A stretch of 64,000 bases of DNA from Chryseobacterium sp. KACC 21268 (GCA_028736075.1 CP117875.1:3658001-3722000); one strand, 5' to 3'. Shown: positions 44,085 through 52,461, counted from the stretch's first letter. Notes: a model not told the origin generated them from the letters alone. Numbers and translations are program-made.

Positions 44085-45077
44085 TTAAAGCGATTTGATG
44101 ATGTCGGCTGCAATCTCGTACGATCTTTGTTTTTTATCAAAATCGAAAATATTGCCTGAAACGATGATCTCATTTGGTCGGTAATCTTTTGCAAACTTCG
44201 AGAGTTTTTCCTTTAAAGTCTCTTTGTCACCTACAAAGGTTTTCGCTGCCATTCTGTTGAGATGCAATGCCACATCATCAGAAATATTAGCAAGATCTGT
44301 TTCATCTGGTGGCAAAAGTGGTTGTCTCTGATCCGTCAATATATTGACAAAAACCTGAAAATGGGATGTTGACAAATAATGCGCTTCATCCACAGAATCT
44401 GCTGCAATTATATTAATACAAATCATCACATAAGGCTCATCCAAAAACTCGGACGGCTGGAAATGTTCTCTGTAAATTTCCAAAGCTACTTCCAATTGAG
44501 ATGGTGCAAAATGTGCTGCAAAGGCATAAGGCATTCCTAATTTGGCTGCCAAAAATGCTGAGTCCGTAGAACTTCCCAAGATATAAAGAGGAACATCTGC
44601 ACCTTCTCCGGGAATAGCTCGTACCTTCGCTTCAGAATTTTCATTGGACATATATTTTTGAAGTTCTTTAATATGGAATTCAAAATTATAATTGGGATTG
44701 AAATTATTTCCTCTCAAAGCGCTTGCAGTCAGCATATCGGTTCCTGGTGCTCTTCCCAGGCCAAGATCAATTCTTCCAGGAAACAATCCGTCCAAAGTAC
44801 CAAATTGCTCAGCAACCGATAATGTAGAATGATTGGGAAGCATAATACCACCCGACCCTACTCTCAGAGTTTTCGTTTGTCCAGCTACGTGACCAATTAA
44901 AATTGATGTTGCTGCACTTGCTACATTGGGAAAATTATGATGCTCCGAGAACCAATACCTGGTAAAGCCCAACTTCTCTACGTGCTGAGCAGATCTTACA
45001 GATTTTTGAAATGTTTTATTGATATCGTCACCTTTGACAATCGTCGCAAGGTCTAGAATTGAATATTTGATTGACAT
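44085..45077 (-). CDS. LLM class flavin-dependent oxidoreductase
   Basis: ATG 45077 (MSIKYSILDL) gives 330 residues; an ATG at 45158 would add 27 residues without family support. The TIM-barrel luciferase-like family is shown by RYWFSEHHNFPNVAS, VGSGGIMLPNHSTLSVAEQF and GRIDLGLGRAPGTD. It uses reduced FMN to oxidise or cleave small substrates in the cytoplasm. It is a single-component monooxygenase by appearance; the substrate is unknown. Confidence 0.88.
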   Translation of the reverse strand: MSIKYSILDLATIVKGDDINKTFQKSVRSAQHVEKLGFTRYWFSEHHNFPNVASAATSILIGHVAGQTKTLRVGSGGIMLPNHSTLSVAEQFGTLDGLFPGRIDLGLGRAPGTDMLTASALRGNNFNPNYNFEFHIKELQKYMSNENSEAKVRAIPGEGADVPLYILGSSTDSAFLAAKLGMPYAFAAHFAPSQLEVALEIYREHFQPSEFLDEPYVMICINIIAADSVDEAHYLSTSHFQVFVNILTDQRQPLLPPDETDLANISDDVALHLNRMAAKTFVGDKETLKEKLSKFAKDYRPNEIIVSGNIFDFDKKQRSYEIAADIIKSL

Positions 45078-45139
45078 AATTTGAAAGTTATACAACTGTT
45101 TAAGACAAAAAATAAACCATACTAAGTTCCTATGATTAA

Positions 45140-45170
45140 TAAGAAATTTTGTCCACATTTAAGAAATTTT
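45140..45170 (+). promoter_or_regulatory. Two direct repeats upstream of the aquaporin gene
   Basis: TAAGAAATTTT occurs at 45140-45150 and again at 45160-45170, exactly 20 bases apart, about two helical turns. They lie between divergent genes, 24 bases before the aquaporin -7 element, a fitting place for an activator. Confidence 0.45.
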
Positions 45171-45193
45171 TAACAATCCAATGAAAAATTTAT

Positions 45194-45201
45194 TACATTT
45201 G
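45194..45201 (+). promoter_or_regulatory. -7 promoter element of the aquaporin gene
   Basis: TACATTTG matches TAnnTTTG and lies 29 bases before ATG 45230. Confidence 0.55.
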
Positions 45202-45229
45202 CCGCAATAAAAAACAAAAAACATTACAA

Positions 45230-45943
45230 ATGGTATCTACAACATCAAAATTTGTTGCCGAAATGATCGGCACAATGGTTCTAGTCTTAATGGGCTGCGG
45301 AAGTGCAGTCATTGCCGGTGCTGATGGCACTACTGGCGTTGGACTTCTTGGAATTTCTTTTGCTTTCGGACTCAGTGTGGTCGCAATGGCTTATGCAATC
45401 GGGCACATTTCCGGCTGCCATATCAATCCTGCAATTTCTATCGCAATGGTAGCAGCAGGGAGAATGAAGATGGCGGAAGCCGCTTACTACATCGCGGCAC
45501 AAATCGTTGGTGCTATCCTAGGAGCTGGAATTCTCTTTATCATTTTCACGAATCATCCAGGTGCTGAACTGGGACCTTGGGCTTTGGGATCTAACGGCTG
45601 GGGAACTGGTTATTTAGATGAATACAATACATTAGCAGCTTTTGTGGCAGAATTTGTCTTCACATTTATCTTTTTGTTGGTCATTCTGGGTTCTACTTCT
45701 ACCAAGAATATCCACGGTGGTTTCGCAGGTTTGGCAATTGGATTGTCACTTGTTTTGATTCACATTGTTGGGATTAAAATCACAGGTGTTTCTGTGAATC
45801 CTGCGAGAAGTATTGGTCCTGCAATCTTTGCAAAGGGAGCAGCACTTTCCCAAATCTGGCTATTCATTGCAGCTCCGGTTTTGGGAGGCATTTTTGCAGC
45901 ATTTGTTTATAATCTTTTGATTGAGAAAAAGGAGTTAGCTTAA
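45230..45943 (+). CDS. aqpZ: Aquaporin Z-like MIP channel
   Basis: The 237-residue protein has six membrane helices and the two NPA half-helices at N66 (GCHINPAIS) and N190 (SVNPARSIGP). The histidine in LVLIHIVG and the arginine after the second NPA fit the narrow water-selective filter, so water rather than glycerol is expected. It is monocistronic, with a terminator immediately after. Confidence 0.93.
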   Translation: MVSTTSKFVAEMIGTMVLVLMGCGSAVIAGADGTTGVGLLGISFAFGLSVVAMAYAIGHISGCHINPAISIAMVAAGRMKMAEAAYYIAAQIVGAILGAGILFIIFTNHPGAELGPWALGSNGWGTGYLDEYNTLAAFVAEFVFTFIFLLVILGSTSTKNIHGGFAGLAIGLSLVLIHIVGIKITGVSVNPARSIGPAIFAKGAALSQIWLFIAAPVLGGIFAAFVYNLLIEKKELA

Positions 45944-45965
45944 ATTATTTCATCAATAAAAATAA

Positions 45966-46001
45966 AAATCCTGTTAAGTCTATTGGCAGGATTTATTTTT
46001 T
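45966..46001 (+). terminator. Terminator of aqpZ
   Basis: AAATCCTG (45966-45973) pairs with CAGGATTT (45987-45994) and is followed by a T-rich tract that runs into the 3' end of the convergent gene. Confidence 0.7.
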
Positions 46002-46538
46002 GTTCTTTACTTCGAAAAAATTTTTAAAGATTAATTCTTCCTTTTTTCCTTTCAATTCGAATTTTTTGAAAAGTAAACTTCGGGCAAGATTCCTCATAAA
46101 ATGATCTTTGTCGCAAAGTTTCCAATAAGAATCCTGATGGATTGTTTTCGGATCTCGAATCTTGTAAAATGTAGTTTCCCAGTTATCCTCATCGTGATAG
46201 AACTCAATGATACCACAATGTTCCGGAATCAATTGATGATCGACCATTCCCATTGGCAAGAGAAAACTGAATGAGTTGCAGATGTAATCGCCACAACCAA
46301 TCTTGTCGTGTTTCAGAAACTTTTCACCAGTTCTCTGGTTGGTATATTTCTTTTTGAAATCGTTTTTAAAATCTGACTTTGACAATTTGATCTCAATCTC
46401 GTGGCTGAAACCTTCATTATTGATCGACAAAATATCGGCCTCCCAATCGGAATGGAAAAAATTGGTGAGAACAATTTCTTTATCAAAATCACAATTGGTA
46501 TTGATAAAGCTATGGACGAGCTCTTCTATTTTCAACAT
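45993..46538 (-). CDS. PD-(D/E)XK nuclease-like protein, function unknown
   Basis: The 181-residue protein carries WEADILSINNEG followed by HEIEIKLSKSDF, which fits the D...ExK pattern of the PD-(D/E)XK fold as in MmcB-like proteins. Cysteines in HDKIGCGDYIC and the basic C-terminus are notable. DNA repair or processing is possible, but not shown. It is the last gene of a minus-strand run starting at 50936, 11 bases after the DUF5715 gene. Confidence 0.65.
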   Translation of the reverse strand: MLKIEELVHSFINTNCDFDKEIVLTNFFHSDWEADILSINNEGFSHEIEIKLSKSDFKNDFKKKYTNQRTGEKFLKHDKIGCGDYICNSFSFLLPMGMVDHQLIPEHCGIIEFYHDEDNWETTFYKIRDPKTIHQDSYWKLCDKDHFMRNLARSLLFKKFELKGKKEELIFKNFFEVKNKK

Positions 46539-46549
46539 TTTTGATTAAT

Positions 46550-47143
46550 CTAATATCTGCGAACTGTGACGTGATAACAGCTTTGTTGTTTTTCCTTGAT
46601 GTAAAAAATGCGTCCGAGGTTTTTGTAATATTCAAGTACTTTTTCCAGTTCTTTTTCCAGTTTTGTATTGACCTTCAATTTATGATCGAAACGGACATAC
46701 GAAATATCAAATGCAGCTCCGTAGTTGTGCGAACTAATTCCCAGTGAGGCATTGGAATTGACTTTTCTCAATCGGCATTGGTCTTCCAAGGTTCTTGTTA
46801 CAGATGAGACAACGAAAAAACTTTTGGTATCTGTAGCGAACTTGGCAGACATGCTTTCCAAAGTTGCTCTAGCTTTCTTCACCAAATATGGGCGGCTGTA
46901 TTCCAAAGCCTGCAATCGGTAACCTCGGGACTTCTTTTTAACTTTAACGAATTTTCCCGAAGCAATATATTTATCAACCGATTTTGTACTTTCTAAAATA
47001 TCGATACCGAAGTTTTGTGCAGCAAGCAAATGTGCCTTGTAAACGGGACTTGGTTCCACTTTCAAAACTTCTTTCAGATCATAACATTTCTGAGATTTGA
47101 TAAAAGAAAAAAATAATATGAAAATTAGTGATAAAAACTTCAT
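46550..47143 (-). CDS. DUF5715 family, peptidase M15-like secreted protein
   Basis: ATG 47143 gives 197 residues with a signal peptide (MKFLSLIFILFFSFIKSQ); the ATG at 47179 is inside the previous coding region. The metallopeptidase-like core is seen as SVTRTLEDQCRLRKVN, then SSHNYGAAFDISYV, which has the HxxxxxxD metal pattern of M15 D,D-carboxypeptidases, and a final CYHVTV with another histidine. A peptidoglycan peptidase in the periplasm is likely. Confidence 0.8.
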   Translation of the reverse strand: MKFLSLIFILFFSFIKSQKCYDLKEVLKVEPSPVYKAHLLAAQNFGIDILESTKSVDKYIASGKFVKVKKKSRGYRLQALEYSRPYLVKKARATLESMSAKFATDTKSFFVVSSVTRTLEDQCRLRKVNSNASLGISSHNYGAAFDISYVRFDHKLKVNTKLEKELEKVLEYYKNLGRIFYIKEKQQSCYHVTVRRY

Positions 47144-47153
47144 TAATAATAAT

Positions 47154-48146
47154 TTAAGAAACCAAAAGACTGCACCCACGGATATCAGAATGATCTATCC
47201 TTCCTAAAACCTGAAAAGTAGCATCCTCCACTCTTCCTAAATCTTGTGTCGCAATGAATGCACACGAATGCTTATTTGCAAGATCAATAATATTTATCGC
47301 GCCTGTCCTTCCATCTTCAACGTAGGAAAAAGGATCTTCTGTATTTCTGATGAGAATTTTCATCCATTTTGGACTTTTATAAATATTTTCACCAAGCGAA
47401 TAAGCCTGTGAAAGCAATTCCGTCATCGAATATTCTGAAAAGATTTTCTCGGTTTTGAAGCCAACTTTGAAAATTTTTAGCAACTCATCTTTTGTCATTT
47501 CCTCCTTTCTGCCTTTCATTCCGCCGGTTTCGATAACTGTTAAATTTTGGGATTTAAAAATTGAAAGATTCTCAGATTCCATTGTATCAAGAAAATCCAG
47601 TAATGCGAAAGAAACACCGAAAAGAATAACTTTTTTACCAGTCAAACTCTGTAGTAGATTGAATAATTCTTGATGATTGTAGAGGAAATAACCGTTCTCT
47701 GATTTATGTGATTTTTTCATCAGAAAATCGACCATATAGATCAAAGATGAATGGGTATTTTCAGAATAATTTGGAAGTAAACCCAAGAAAATGTAATCTT
47801 CCGGCTTTCCTATAAATTTTTCAAAACTCCTGTAAATACTTTCTTCATAAAGAGAAAAATCTGCGATATAGTGTTTGGAACGATTCATCTGAGTTGTTCC
47901 GGAACTTTGAAAATAATTTTCAGCTTCAGAATTTTTATCTAAAACCAAATGATTCTTGAACATCTCAATCGGTAGAAATGGAATATCACCAACTTCTTTT
48001 ATTAATGACAAATCAATGTTCAGATAATCAACAAACTTTCTGTAAACATCTATATTTTCGTATTGATAATGAAAAGTTTCCAAACATGCGGTCTGGAAAT
48101 CGGATTCTGATTTTATGTCAAAAATATTCTGCTTCATTGTCTTCAA
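47154..48146 (-). CDS. LuxE/PaaK-type acyl-adenylating protein
   Basis: The 330-residue protein matches the LuxE acyl-protein synthetase family of the ANL superfamily. The P-loop-like block FQSSGTTQMNRSKHY, GVSFALLDFLD, ETGGMKGR and EYSMTELLSQAY are all in place, followed by TGAINIIDLAN and LGRIDHSDIRGCSL. It probably activates an acyl or aryl acid as an AMP ester and transfers it. No luxC or luxD is present, so it is not bioluminescence. An ATG at 48137 is an alternative start. It sits 15 bases after lpxH. Confidence 0.8.
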   Translation of the reverse strand: MKTMKQNIFDIKSESDFQTACLETFHYQYENIDVYRKFVDYLNIDLSLIKEVGDIPFLPIEMFKNHLVLDKNSEAENYFQSSGTTQMNRSKHYIADFSLYEESIYRSFEKFIGKPEDYIFLGLLPNYSENTHSSLIYMVDFLMKKSHKSENGYFLYNHQELFNLLQSLTGKKVILFGVSFALLDFLDTMESENLSIFKSQNLTVIETGGMKGRKEEMTKDELLKIFKVGFKTEKIFSEYSMTELLSQAYSLGENIYKSPKWMKILIRNTEDPFSYVEDGRTGAINIIDLANKHSCAFIATQDLGRVEDATFQVLGRIDHSDIRGCSLLVS

Positions 48147-48161
48147 ATTAAATTTAGGAAT

Positions 48162-48926
48162 TTAATCTTCAAATTTTTTCACTTCAAATGATTCTCCATT
48201 GTAAACACCATAGGTGAAATAGACGATCCAATCGCCCAGATTGATATATTTCGCCCCTTTTTTCAAATCAAAAATTAACGGAAGATGACGATGTCCAAAA
48301 ACGAAATAATTGATGTCTTCTGTTTTCAGTTTTTCTTTGGAATATTGGATGAGAAATTCTTTGTCTTCGCCAAGGAATTCTTTGTCCTCATCTCCGGAAA
48401 TTAGTTTATTCTTCTGAGACATATAATTGGCAATTCTCATCGCAATATCCGGATGCAGCCATCGGAAAGCCCATTGAGCCAAAGGATTTGTGAAAACTTT
48501 CTTCATTCTTTTGTAACCTTTATCACCAGGTCCTAGCCCATCGCCATGTGCCAGCAAAAACTTTTTATCATTGATTTCGTAATACTTTTTCTCAAAGTAA
48601 ACAGGGATTCCCAGTTCTTCTTCGAAATAATTTTTCATCCACAAATCATGATTTCCAACGAAAAAATAAATCTCAATTCCGAAGTCTTTGAGTTCTGCGA
48701 TCTTTCCTAGAACACGGATATAACCTTTGGGAACAACATATTTCCACTCGTGCCAGAAATCGAAAAGATCGCCCATCAGGAAAAGAATCTGTGCATCTTT
48801 TTTGATGAGATCGAGCCAGCGGATGAATTTCTCCTCGCGGATTCTGCTTTTTGCCAGATCTGGAACACCGAAATGCTGATCGGAAGCAAAGTATATTTTT
48901 TTATCTGGATTAAGATTAATCTTCAT
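48162..48926 (-). CDS. lpxH: UDP-2,3-diacylglucosamine diphosphatase (LpxH-like)
   Basis: The 254-residue calcineurin-like phosphoesterase has, in order, SDQHFG, MGDLFDFWHEW, FVGNHDLW, LAHGDGLG and FGHRHLP, the five metal-site blocks of LpxH. It hydrolyses UDP-2,3-diacylglucosamine to lipid X, an early step of lipid A synthesis at the inner face of the membrane. The FDFWHEW segment is characteristic. Confidence 0.9.
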   Translation of the reverse strand: MKINLNPDKKIYFASDQHFGVPDLAKSRIREEKFIRWLDLIKKDAQILFLMGDLFDFWHEWKYVVPKGYIRVLGKIAELKDFGIEIYFFVGNHDLWMKNYFEEELGIPVYFEKKYYEINDKKFLLAHGDGLGPGDKGYKRMKKVFTNPLAQWAFRWLHPDIAMRIANYMSQKNKLISGDEDKEFLGEDKEFLIQYSKEKLKTEDINYFVFGHRHLPLIFDLKKGAKYINLGDWIVYFTYGVYNGESFEVKKFED

Positions 48927-48940
48927 AAATTGATTTTCAA

Positions 48941-49141
48941 TTAATCAAAATGATTACGTTCGTCGTTCTGATCTCTTTTGCTGTAGATCCACATTCCAAC
49001 TCCGAGACCAACGACAGCTGCAGAAGCTGTTAACAAAGCTCTTGATAATTTATCCGGGGCGTCATTACCAATGTAATTCATTAGGAAGATGATAACGAAT
49101 GTGATGACACCGATAAGTAGATATTTGATTTTCGTATTCAT
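48941..49141 (-). CDS. Small two-helix membrane protein
   Basis: The 66-residue product has hydrophobic helices at about residues 6-24 and 36-54 and a charged C-terminus (SKRDQNDERNHFD). It lies 2 bases after the DUF3575 gene and 14 bases before lpxH, so it is part of the run. Function unknown; membrane anchoring is clear. Confidence 0.72.
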   Translation of the reverse strand: MNTKIKYLLIGVITFVIIFLMNYIGNDAPDKLSRALLTASAAVVGLGVGMWIYSKRDQNDERNHFD

Positions 49142-49143
49142 TA

Positions 49144-49764
49144 TTATAATTTATAAGATATCATCACGCCCCCTTTATAAGGAAGTAATTCTCCGCTTCT
49201 ATTTCTTTCCCTTCCCATAGAGTCACCTTCAGTATCATATCGGTCTCCACTAACTTTATCATATCCCTTGTAAAAACTTTGCATTGATCCTAAACCAAAA
49301 TAAATATCCATATTCAATTTTTCATTCAATCGGAACTGGTATCCTGTGACTCCTCCAATAATGAAAGAAAAACCTTTCTGGTAGAGATTTGAATTGATGT
49401 ATGGCGTCACTTCTCCATTTTTATGAACATAAAAGTTATCATTCCAATAACCCCATTTTTGAATGTTAAAATGAGCTAAGGAAAAATCGGCACCTAAATA
49501 GAAACCTTTAAAAGCTTCATTAAAATAATATCTCCCATTGAAACCCAGCATATAAACTTGAGCATGCTTTCCTGCAAAAGATTTCCATGGTGAAACAAAA
49601 ACATCAGCCTGTCCCGTAATATGTTCTGAAAAACCGTGTTCCACGCCCACATTCAGAATTCCTATTGGTAAGAATAAGGCGTTGGCTTTGATATAGGTTT
49701 CGCTTTTTTGTGAAAAGCTAAAGATGGATAGACAGATCAATGTGATTGATAATACTTTCTTCAT
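49144..49764 (-). CDS. DUF3575 outer-membrane beta-barrel protein
   Basis: The 206-residue protein has a signal peptide (MKKVLSITLICLSIFSFSQ). The body is an eight-strand-like barrel with ANALFLPIGILNVGVEHGF near the N-terminus, FNGRYYFNE and a C-terminal KGGVMISYKL, matching DUF3575. It likely resides in the outer membrane. It begins 2 bases after the thioredoxin-family gene. Confidence 0.82.
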   Translation of the reverse strand: MKKVLSITLICLSIFSFSQKSETYIKANALFLPIGILNVGVEHGFSEHITGQADVFVSPWKSFAGKHAQVYMLGFNGRYYFNEAFKGFYLGADFSLAHFNIQKWGYWNDNFYVHKNGEVTPYINSNLYQKGFSFIIGGVTGYQFRLNEKLNMDIYFGLGSMQSFYKGYDKVSGDRYDTEGDSMGRERNRSGELLPYKGGVMISYKL

Positions 49765-49766
49765 TA

Positions 49767-50936
49767 TTATTTCTTATTCAGGATTTCGTTCATTTTTGTG
49801 GCATCTTTGTTTTCTTCTTTAGCGAAGTTGGCTGCCATTCCTGCGAACATTTTTGCTTCGTCTTTTTTTCCTAATTTATCATACAAAGTTGCCAAGATGC
49901 TGGTAGAATCATAATTCTCTGATGACATTACCACTTTTTCTGCCCATCGTGCAGCGCTTTGCAACGATGTTTTTGTGGAGACTTTGTCTGCAAAAACACT
50001 TGCTGCCGCGAGTAATTCTGAATTGTTGAACTCATCCGGATTCTTGTAATATTCCAAAGCGGTTTTTTCGTAAGCTGGAAAATTTTCGTGAGAGATGTAG
50101 TAATTCAGTTTATAGATGTTCAGGCTTTTGACAAGGTCTTCTTTTGGAAGCAAACCTTCGCCTTCTTTCAGAACTTTTGCATCGTCGATGGTTTTCGTTT
50201 TGTCATCGGTTGCAGAAGTTACGAGTTTCATCAATTTCAAATAATTATCGAACTGCGTGTAATTTTTTTCGGTTAATAATTCTACGATTGCAGATTTATT
50301 TGCCGTAAAAACTTTGTAATTAGCGTCGTCAACAGATTGTGTGAAATTCAGAAGAGCGTTGATTTCTTCGCCTGTGAAGGTCTTGTCTTTTTTGTTAGCA
50401 AAATATTTTTCTGAGGCTTGCTTGGCTATTATTGGGTCTTTGCTGGCATAAAGACTGATGAAATTCAATAGTGCTGGTTGGTCTAATTTTCCTTTCTGAA
50501 ATTCTTCTTTCAAATTGGTATTGACCAATTCCGGTTTGTTATTTTTCTTTCCTAAAGCCAGGAATTCTTCGGTTTTAAGATAGCCTAATTCTTTGCCAAC
50601 GATTTCGCCTTCTCCATTCAGGAAAAGCAAAGTCGGGTAACTTCTGATGCCATATTTTGCAGCCAGAGCAACACCTTCACCCTTTTCCATATCAAAATGG
50701 GCGTTGATAAAATTTTTGTTGTAATAATCCGCTACATTTGCATTGGTGAAAACGTTCCGTTCCATCAGTTTACAAGGTCCGCACCAAGCCGCATAAGCAT
50801 CGAGAAAGATGAGTTTTTTTTCGGTTTTGGCTTTGGCAAGTAGAGTGGCAAAATCTGAATCTTCGAACTTGATGTTTTGCTGTGAAAACGCAAGCTGAAT
50901 GGCGAATATTAAAAAGAAAAATGATATTTTTTGCAT
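49767..50936 (-). CDS. Secreted thioredoxin-family protein with a long helical C-terminus
   Basis: The 389-residue protein has a signal peptide (MQKISFFFLIFAIQLAFSQ), then a thioredoxin domain at about residues 22-135 with the redox pair C52-GP-C55 in AWCGPCK and a cis-proline in RSYPTLL. The remaining 250 residues are helical and TPR-like. It should act as a periplasmic disulfide reductase. It is the first gene of a seven-gene minus-strand run (gaps of 2 to 15 bases) reaching 45993. Confidence 0.86.
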   Translation of the reverse strand: MQKISFFFLIFAIQLAFSQQNIKFEDSDFATLLAKAKTEKKLIFLDAYAAWCGPCKLMERNVFTNANVADYYNKNFINAHFDMEKGEGVALAAKYGIRSYPTLLFLNGEGEIVGKELGYLKTEEFLALGKKNNKPELVNTNLKEEFQKGKLDQPALLNFISLYASKDPIIAKQASEKYFANKKDKTFTGEEINALLNFTQSVDDANYKVFTANKSAIVELLTEKNYTQFDNYLKLMKLVTSATDDKTKTIDDAKVLKEGEGLLPKEDLVKSLNIYKLNYYISHENFPAYEKTALEYYKNPDEFNNSELLAAASVFADKVSTKTSLQSAARWAEKVVMSSENYDSTSILATLYDKLGKKDEAKMFAGMAANFAKEENKDATKMNEILNKK

Positions 50937-50994
50937 TCTGAGAATAAATCGAATTATCTTGCGAAGATAACCAATTCTGTAAGAATGGACAGAG

Positions 50995-51028
50995 TTTGAA
51001 ATCCTAAAGTTTTAATTTTTTAACTTTG
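50995..51028 (+). promoter_or_regulatory. Promoter reading towards the DUF3822 gene
   Basis: TTTG at 50995-50998, 22-base spacer, TAACTTTG at 51021-51028. No gene follows for 310 bases; the transcript would pass through a heptad block, a palindrome and a structured element before ATG 51339. Confidence 0.5.
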
Positions 51029-51039
51029 CAAATCGTAAG

Positions 51040-51081
51040 GAAGACTTTGAGAGAATAGACTGATAGAAAATAGACTTTCAA
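51040..51081. repeat. Heptad repeat, unit AATAGAC-like
   Basis: GAAGACT, TTGAGAG, then AATAGAC, TGATAGA and AAATAGA, and finally CTTTCAA follow in 7-base phase. Confidence 0.55.
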
Positions 51082-51107
51082 CTATTTGTTTTAAATTAAA
51101 CATCTCG

Positions 51108-51186
51108 TTTGTCATTCCGTAGGAATCTTAACAATTTAGATTGACTACGTCGAACCACTTCGTTTGGTTTCCTATGGAATGACAAA
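51108..51186. repeat. GTCATTCC palindromic element
   Basis: An 18-base arm starting TTTGTCATTCC (51108-51125) pairs with one ending GGAATGACAAA (51169-51186) with one mismatch. A shorter relative lies at 58153-58204. Confidence 0.7.
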
Positions 51187-51214
51187 ATTGGATTATATAT
51201 TTGAATGTTTCAAC

Positions 51215-51310
51215 TTTGCGAAGCGCAGCCCGACTTGAACGGAGCTCATTTTTTGTGGCTGGAAAAGCAATGGCAAAAAATAGCGGGAGTGGAAGGCGGA
51301 AAAGCTGCCC
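51215..51310 (+). repeat. Structured intergenic element, copy 2
   Basis: It contains TTTGCGAAGCGC, CCCGA, GGAGCTC, a stem ATTTTTTG (51248-51255) with CAAAAAAT (51274-51281), then AGCGGGA and GGCGG. The flanking blocks match copy 1 (41036-41168, opposite strand), while the stem sequence differs yet still pairs. Apart from this and the elements above, 50937-51338 holds only an AAGATAA/TTATCTT palindrome near 50954-50970. Confidence 0.65.
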
Positions 51311-51338
51311 AAAAAATTAATTTTATTGACTTTAAAAT

Positions 51339-52055
51339 ATGAGGAAATTATCCTTGCTTTTTACGAAAGATGGCTTGCAATGGCAGATTTCTAAATCCAA
51401 AAAGGTTTTGGAAGAGAAGATTTTCCTGAAGGATGAGGAAACGCCGGCCAATCTGGTGACGGAAAAACTGGATGAAGTTTTGGCTTCGGAAAAGTTTTCT
51501 GAAATCTCCGTAGTCTCGGCTATCAACCATTTTTCTGTGGTGGAAGAAGGTTTTGACCAGCACGATTTGGGCTACGACCTGATTGCTTACAATGCGGACG
51601 TGAAACAGGATTCTGAGGAATTGATGTTGTCTGTGAACAAGAAATTTGGCGTTCAGTTCTATTACAGTTTTCCGAAGGATTACTATCAGAAAATCAAGGC
51701 GTTGGAAGTTCCGGTTCATTTTAATTTTTCTGGTGAGAAATTTCTGAATTCATTAAACGTGAAAAATCGAAAGGAAATTCACGTGAATCTGTATCATCAG
51801 CAGGCGGAATTTTTTGCCATCGAGAATAAAAAAGTGGTGCTTTACAATAATCTGGATGCAACTTCGGAGGTGGATTTTCTTTATTTCATAATGTTTACCT
51901 TGAGTAAAATTGATTTTGGAATTACGGAAACTTACTTCTACATCTACGGAGAAACCACGGAAAATGAAACCTTTATCTCTGAAATGCAGAAATTTGTTCC
52001 GAACTTGAAAATCGTTTTCGATAATTTGCACAAAAAGAATTTTATAATGGTTTGA
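51339..52055 (+). CDS. DUF3822 family protein
   Basis: The 238-residue cytoplasmic protein matches DUF3822, a Bacteroidota family with an actin/ASKHA-like layout, commonly found directly before rsmD. Recognised segments include VVSAINHFSVVEEGF, VHFNFSGEKFL and ETYFYIYGE. Function unknown. Here a four-helix-bundle gene separates it from rsmD. Confidence 0.82.
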   Translation: MRKLSLLFTKDGLQWQISKSKKVLEEKIFLKDEETPANLVTEKLDEVLASEKFSEISVVSAINHFSVVEEGFDQHDLGYDLIAYNADVKQDSEELMLSVNKKFGVQFYYSFPKDYYQKIKALEVPVHFNFSGEKFLNSLNVKNRKEIHVNLYHQQAEFFAIENKKVVLYNNLDATSEVDFLYFIMFTLSKIDFGITETYFYIYGETTENETFISEMQKFVPNLKIVFDNLHKKNFIMV

Positions 52056-52085
52056 TGCGGGATGTCAGATGTTGGATGTTTATTA
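52051..52085 (+). repeat. Left heptad arm of the four-helix-bundle element
   Basis: Units TTTGATG, CGGGATG (52051-52064), TCAGATG and TTGGATG share the form NNNGATG. The block begins over the stop codon of the DUF3822 gene. Confidence 0.72.
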
Positions 52086-52098
52086 TATTGCGTAAAAT

Positions 52099-52452
52099 AT
52101 GAGTTTTAAATTTGAAAAATTGATTATTTGGCAAAGTTCTATGGATTTTGGCGAAGTAATTTTTAATATGTCCACTACTTTCCCAAAAGACGAGCTATTT
52201 AATTTGACTTCTCAAATTAGGAGAGCAGTTGATTCTATAGCATTAAATATTTCAGAAGGAAGTATATTGCAAAGTAATCCAGAATTTAAGAGATTCTTAG
52301 GTTATTCGATAAGGTCAATTGCTGAAGTTGTTACTTGTCTGTACAAAGCAAAAAACCGAAATTATATCGACCCAAGAATTTTTGAAGAAAATTATCAAAG
52401 GGCTTATAAACTAATGAATCAGATAATAGCATTTAGAAATAAATTGACTTAA
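52099..52452 (+). CDS. Four-helix-bundle protein, S23/23S-rRNA intervening-sequence type
   Basis: The 117-residue protein belongs to the S23 family: MSFKFEKLIIWQSSMDFG, LTSQIRRAVDSIALNISEGS and FKRFLGYSIRSIAEV are the conserved helices. The family is basic, forms pentamers and is known both inside 23S rRNA intervening sequences and as free genes, with relatives serving diversity-generating retroelements (Avd). Here it stands alone between two complementary heptad arms, inserted between two normally adjacent genes. Function of free copies is not established. Confidence 0.88.
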   Translation: MSFKFEKLIIWQSSMDFGEVIFNMSTTFPKDELFNLTSQIRRAVDSIALNISEGSILQSNPEFKRFLGYSIRSIAEVVTCLYKAKNRNYIDPRIFEENYQRAYKLMNQIIAFRNKLT

Positions 52453-52461
52453 TACGAAAAA

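Noticed and set aside
47154-48146. Bioluminescence (lux) operon
   Set aside because: Only a LuxE-like protein is present; the LLM oxidoreductase at 44085-45077 lies apart and no luxC, luxD or luxAB pair is nearby.
50937-51338. tRNA or rRNA in the gene-free stretch
   Set aside because: Hairpins do not form a cloverleaf, there is no T-loop or acceptor CCA, and the sequence is explained by repeat elements.
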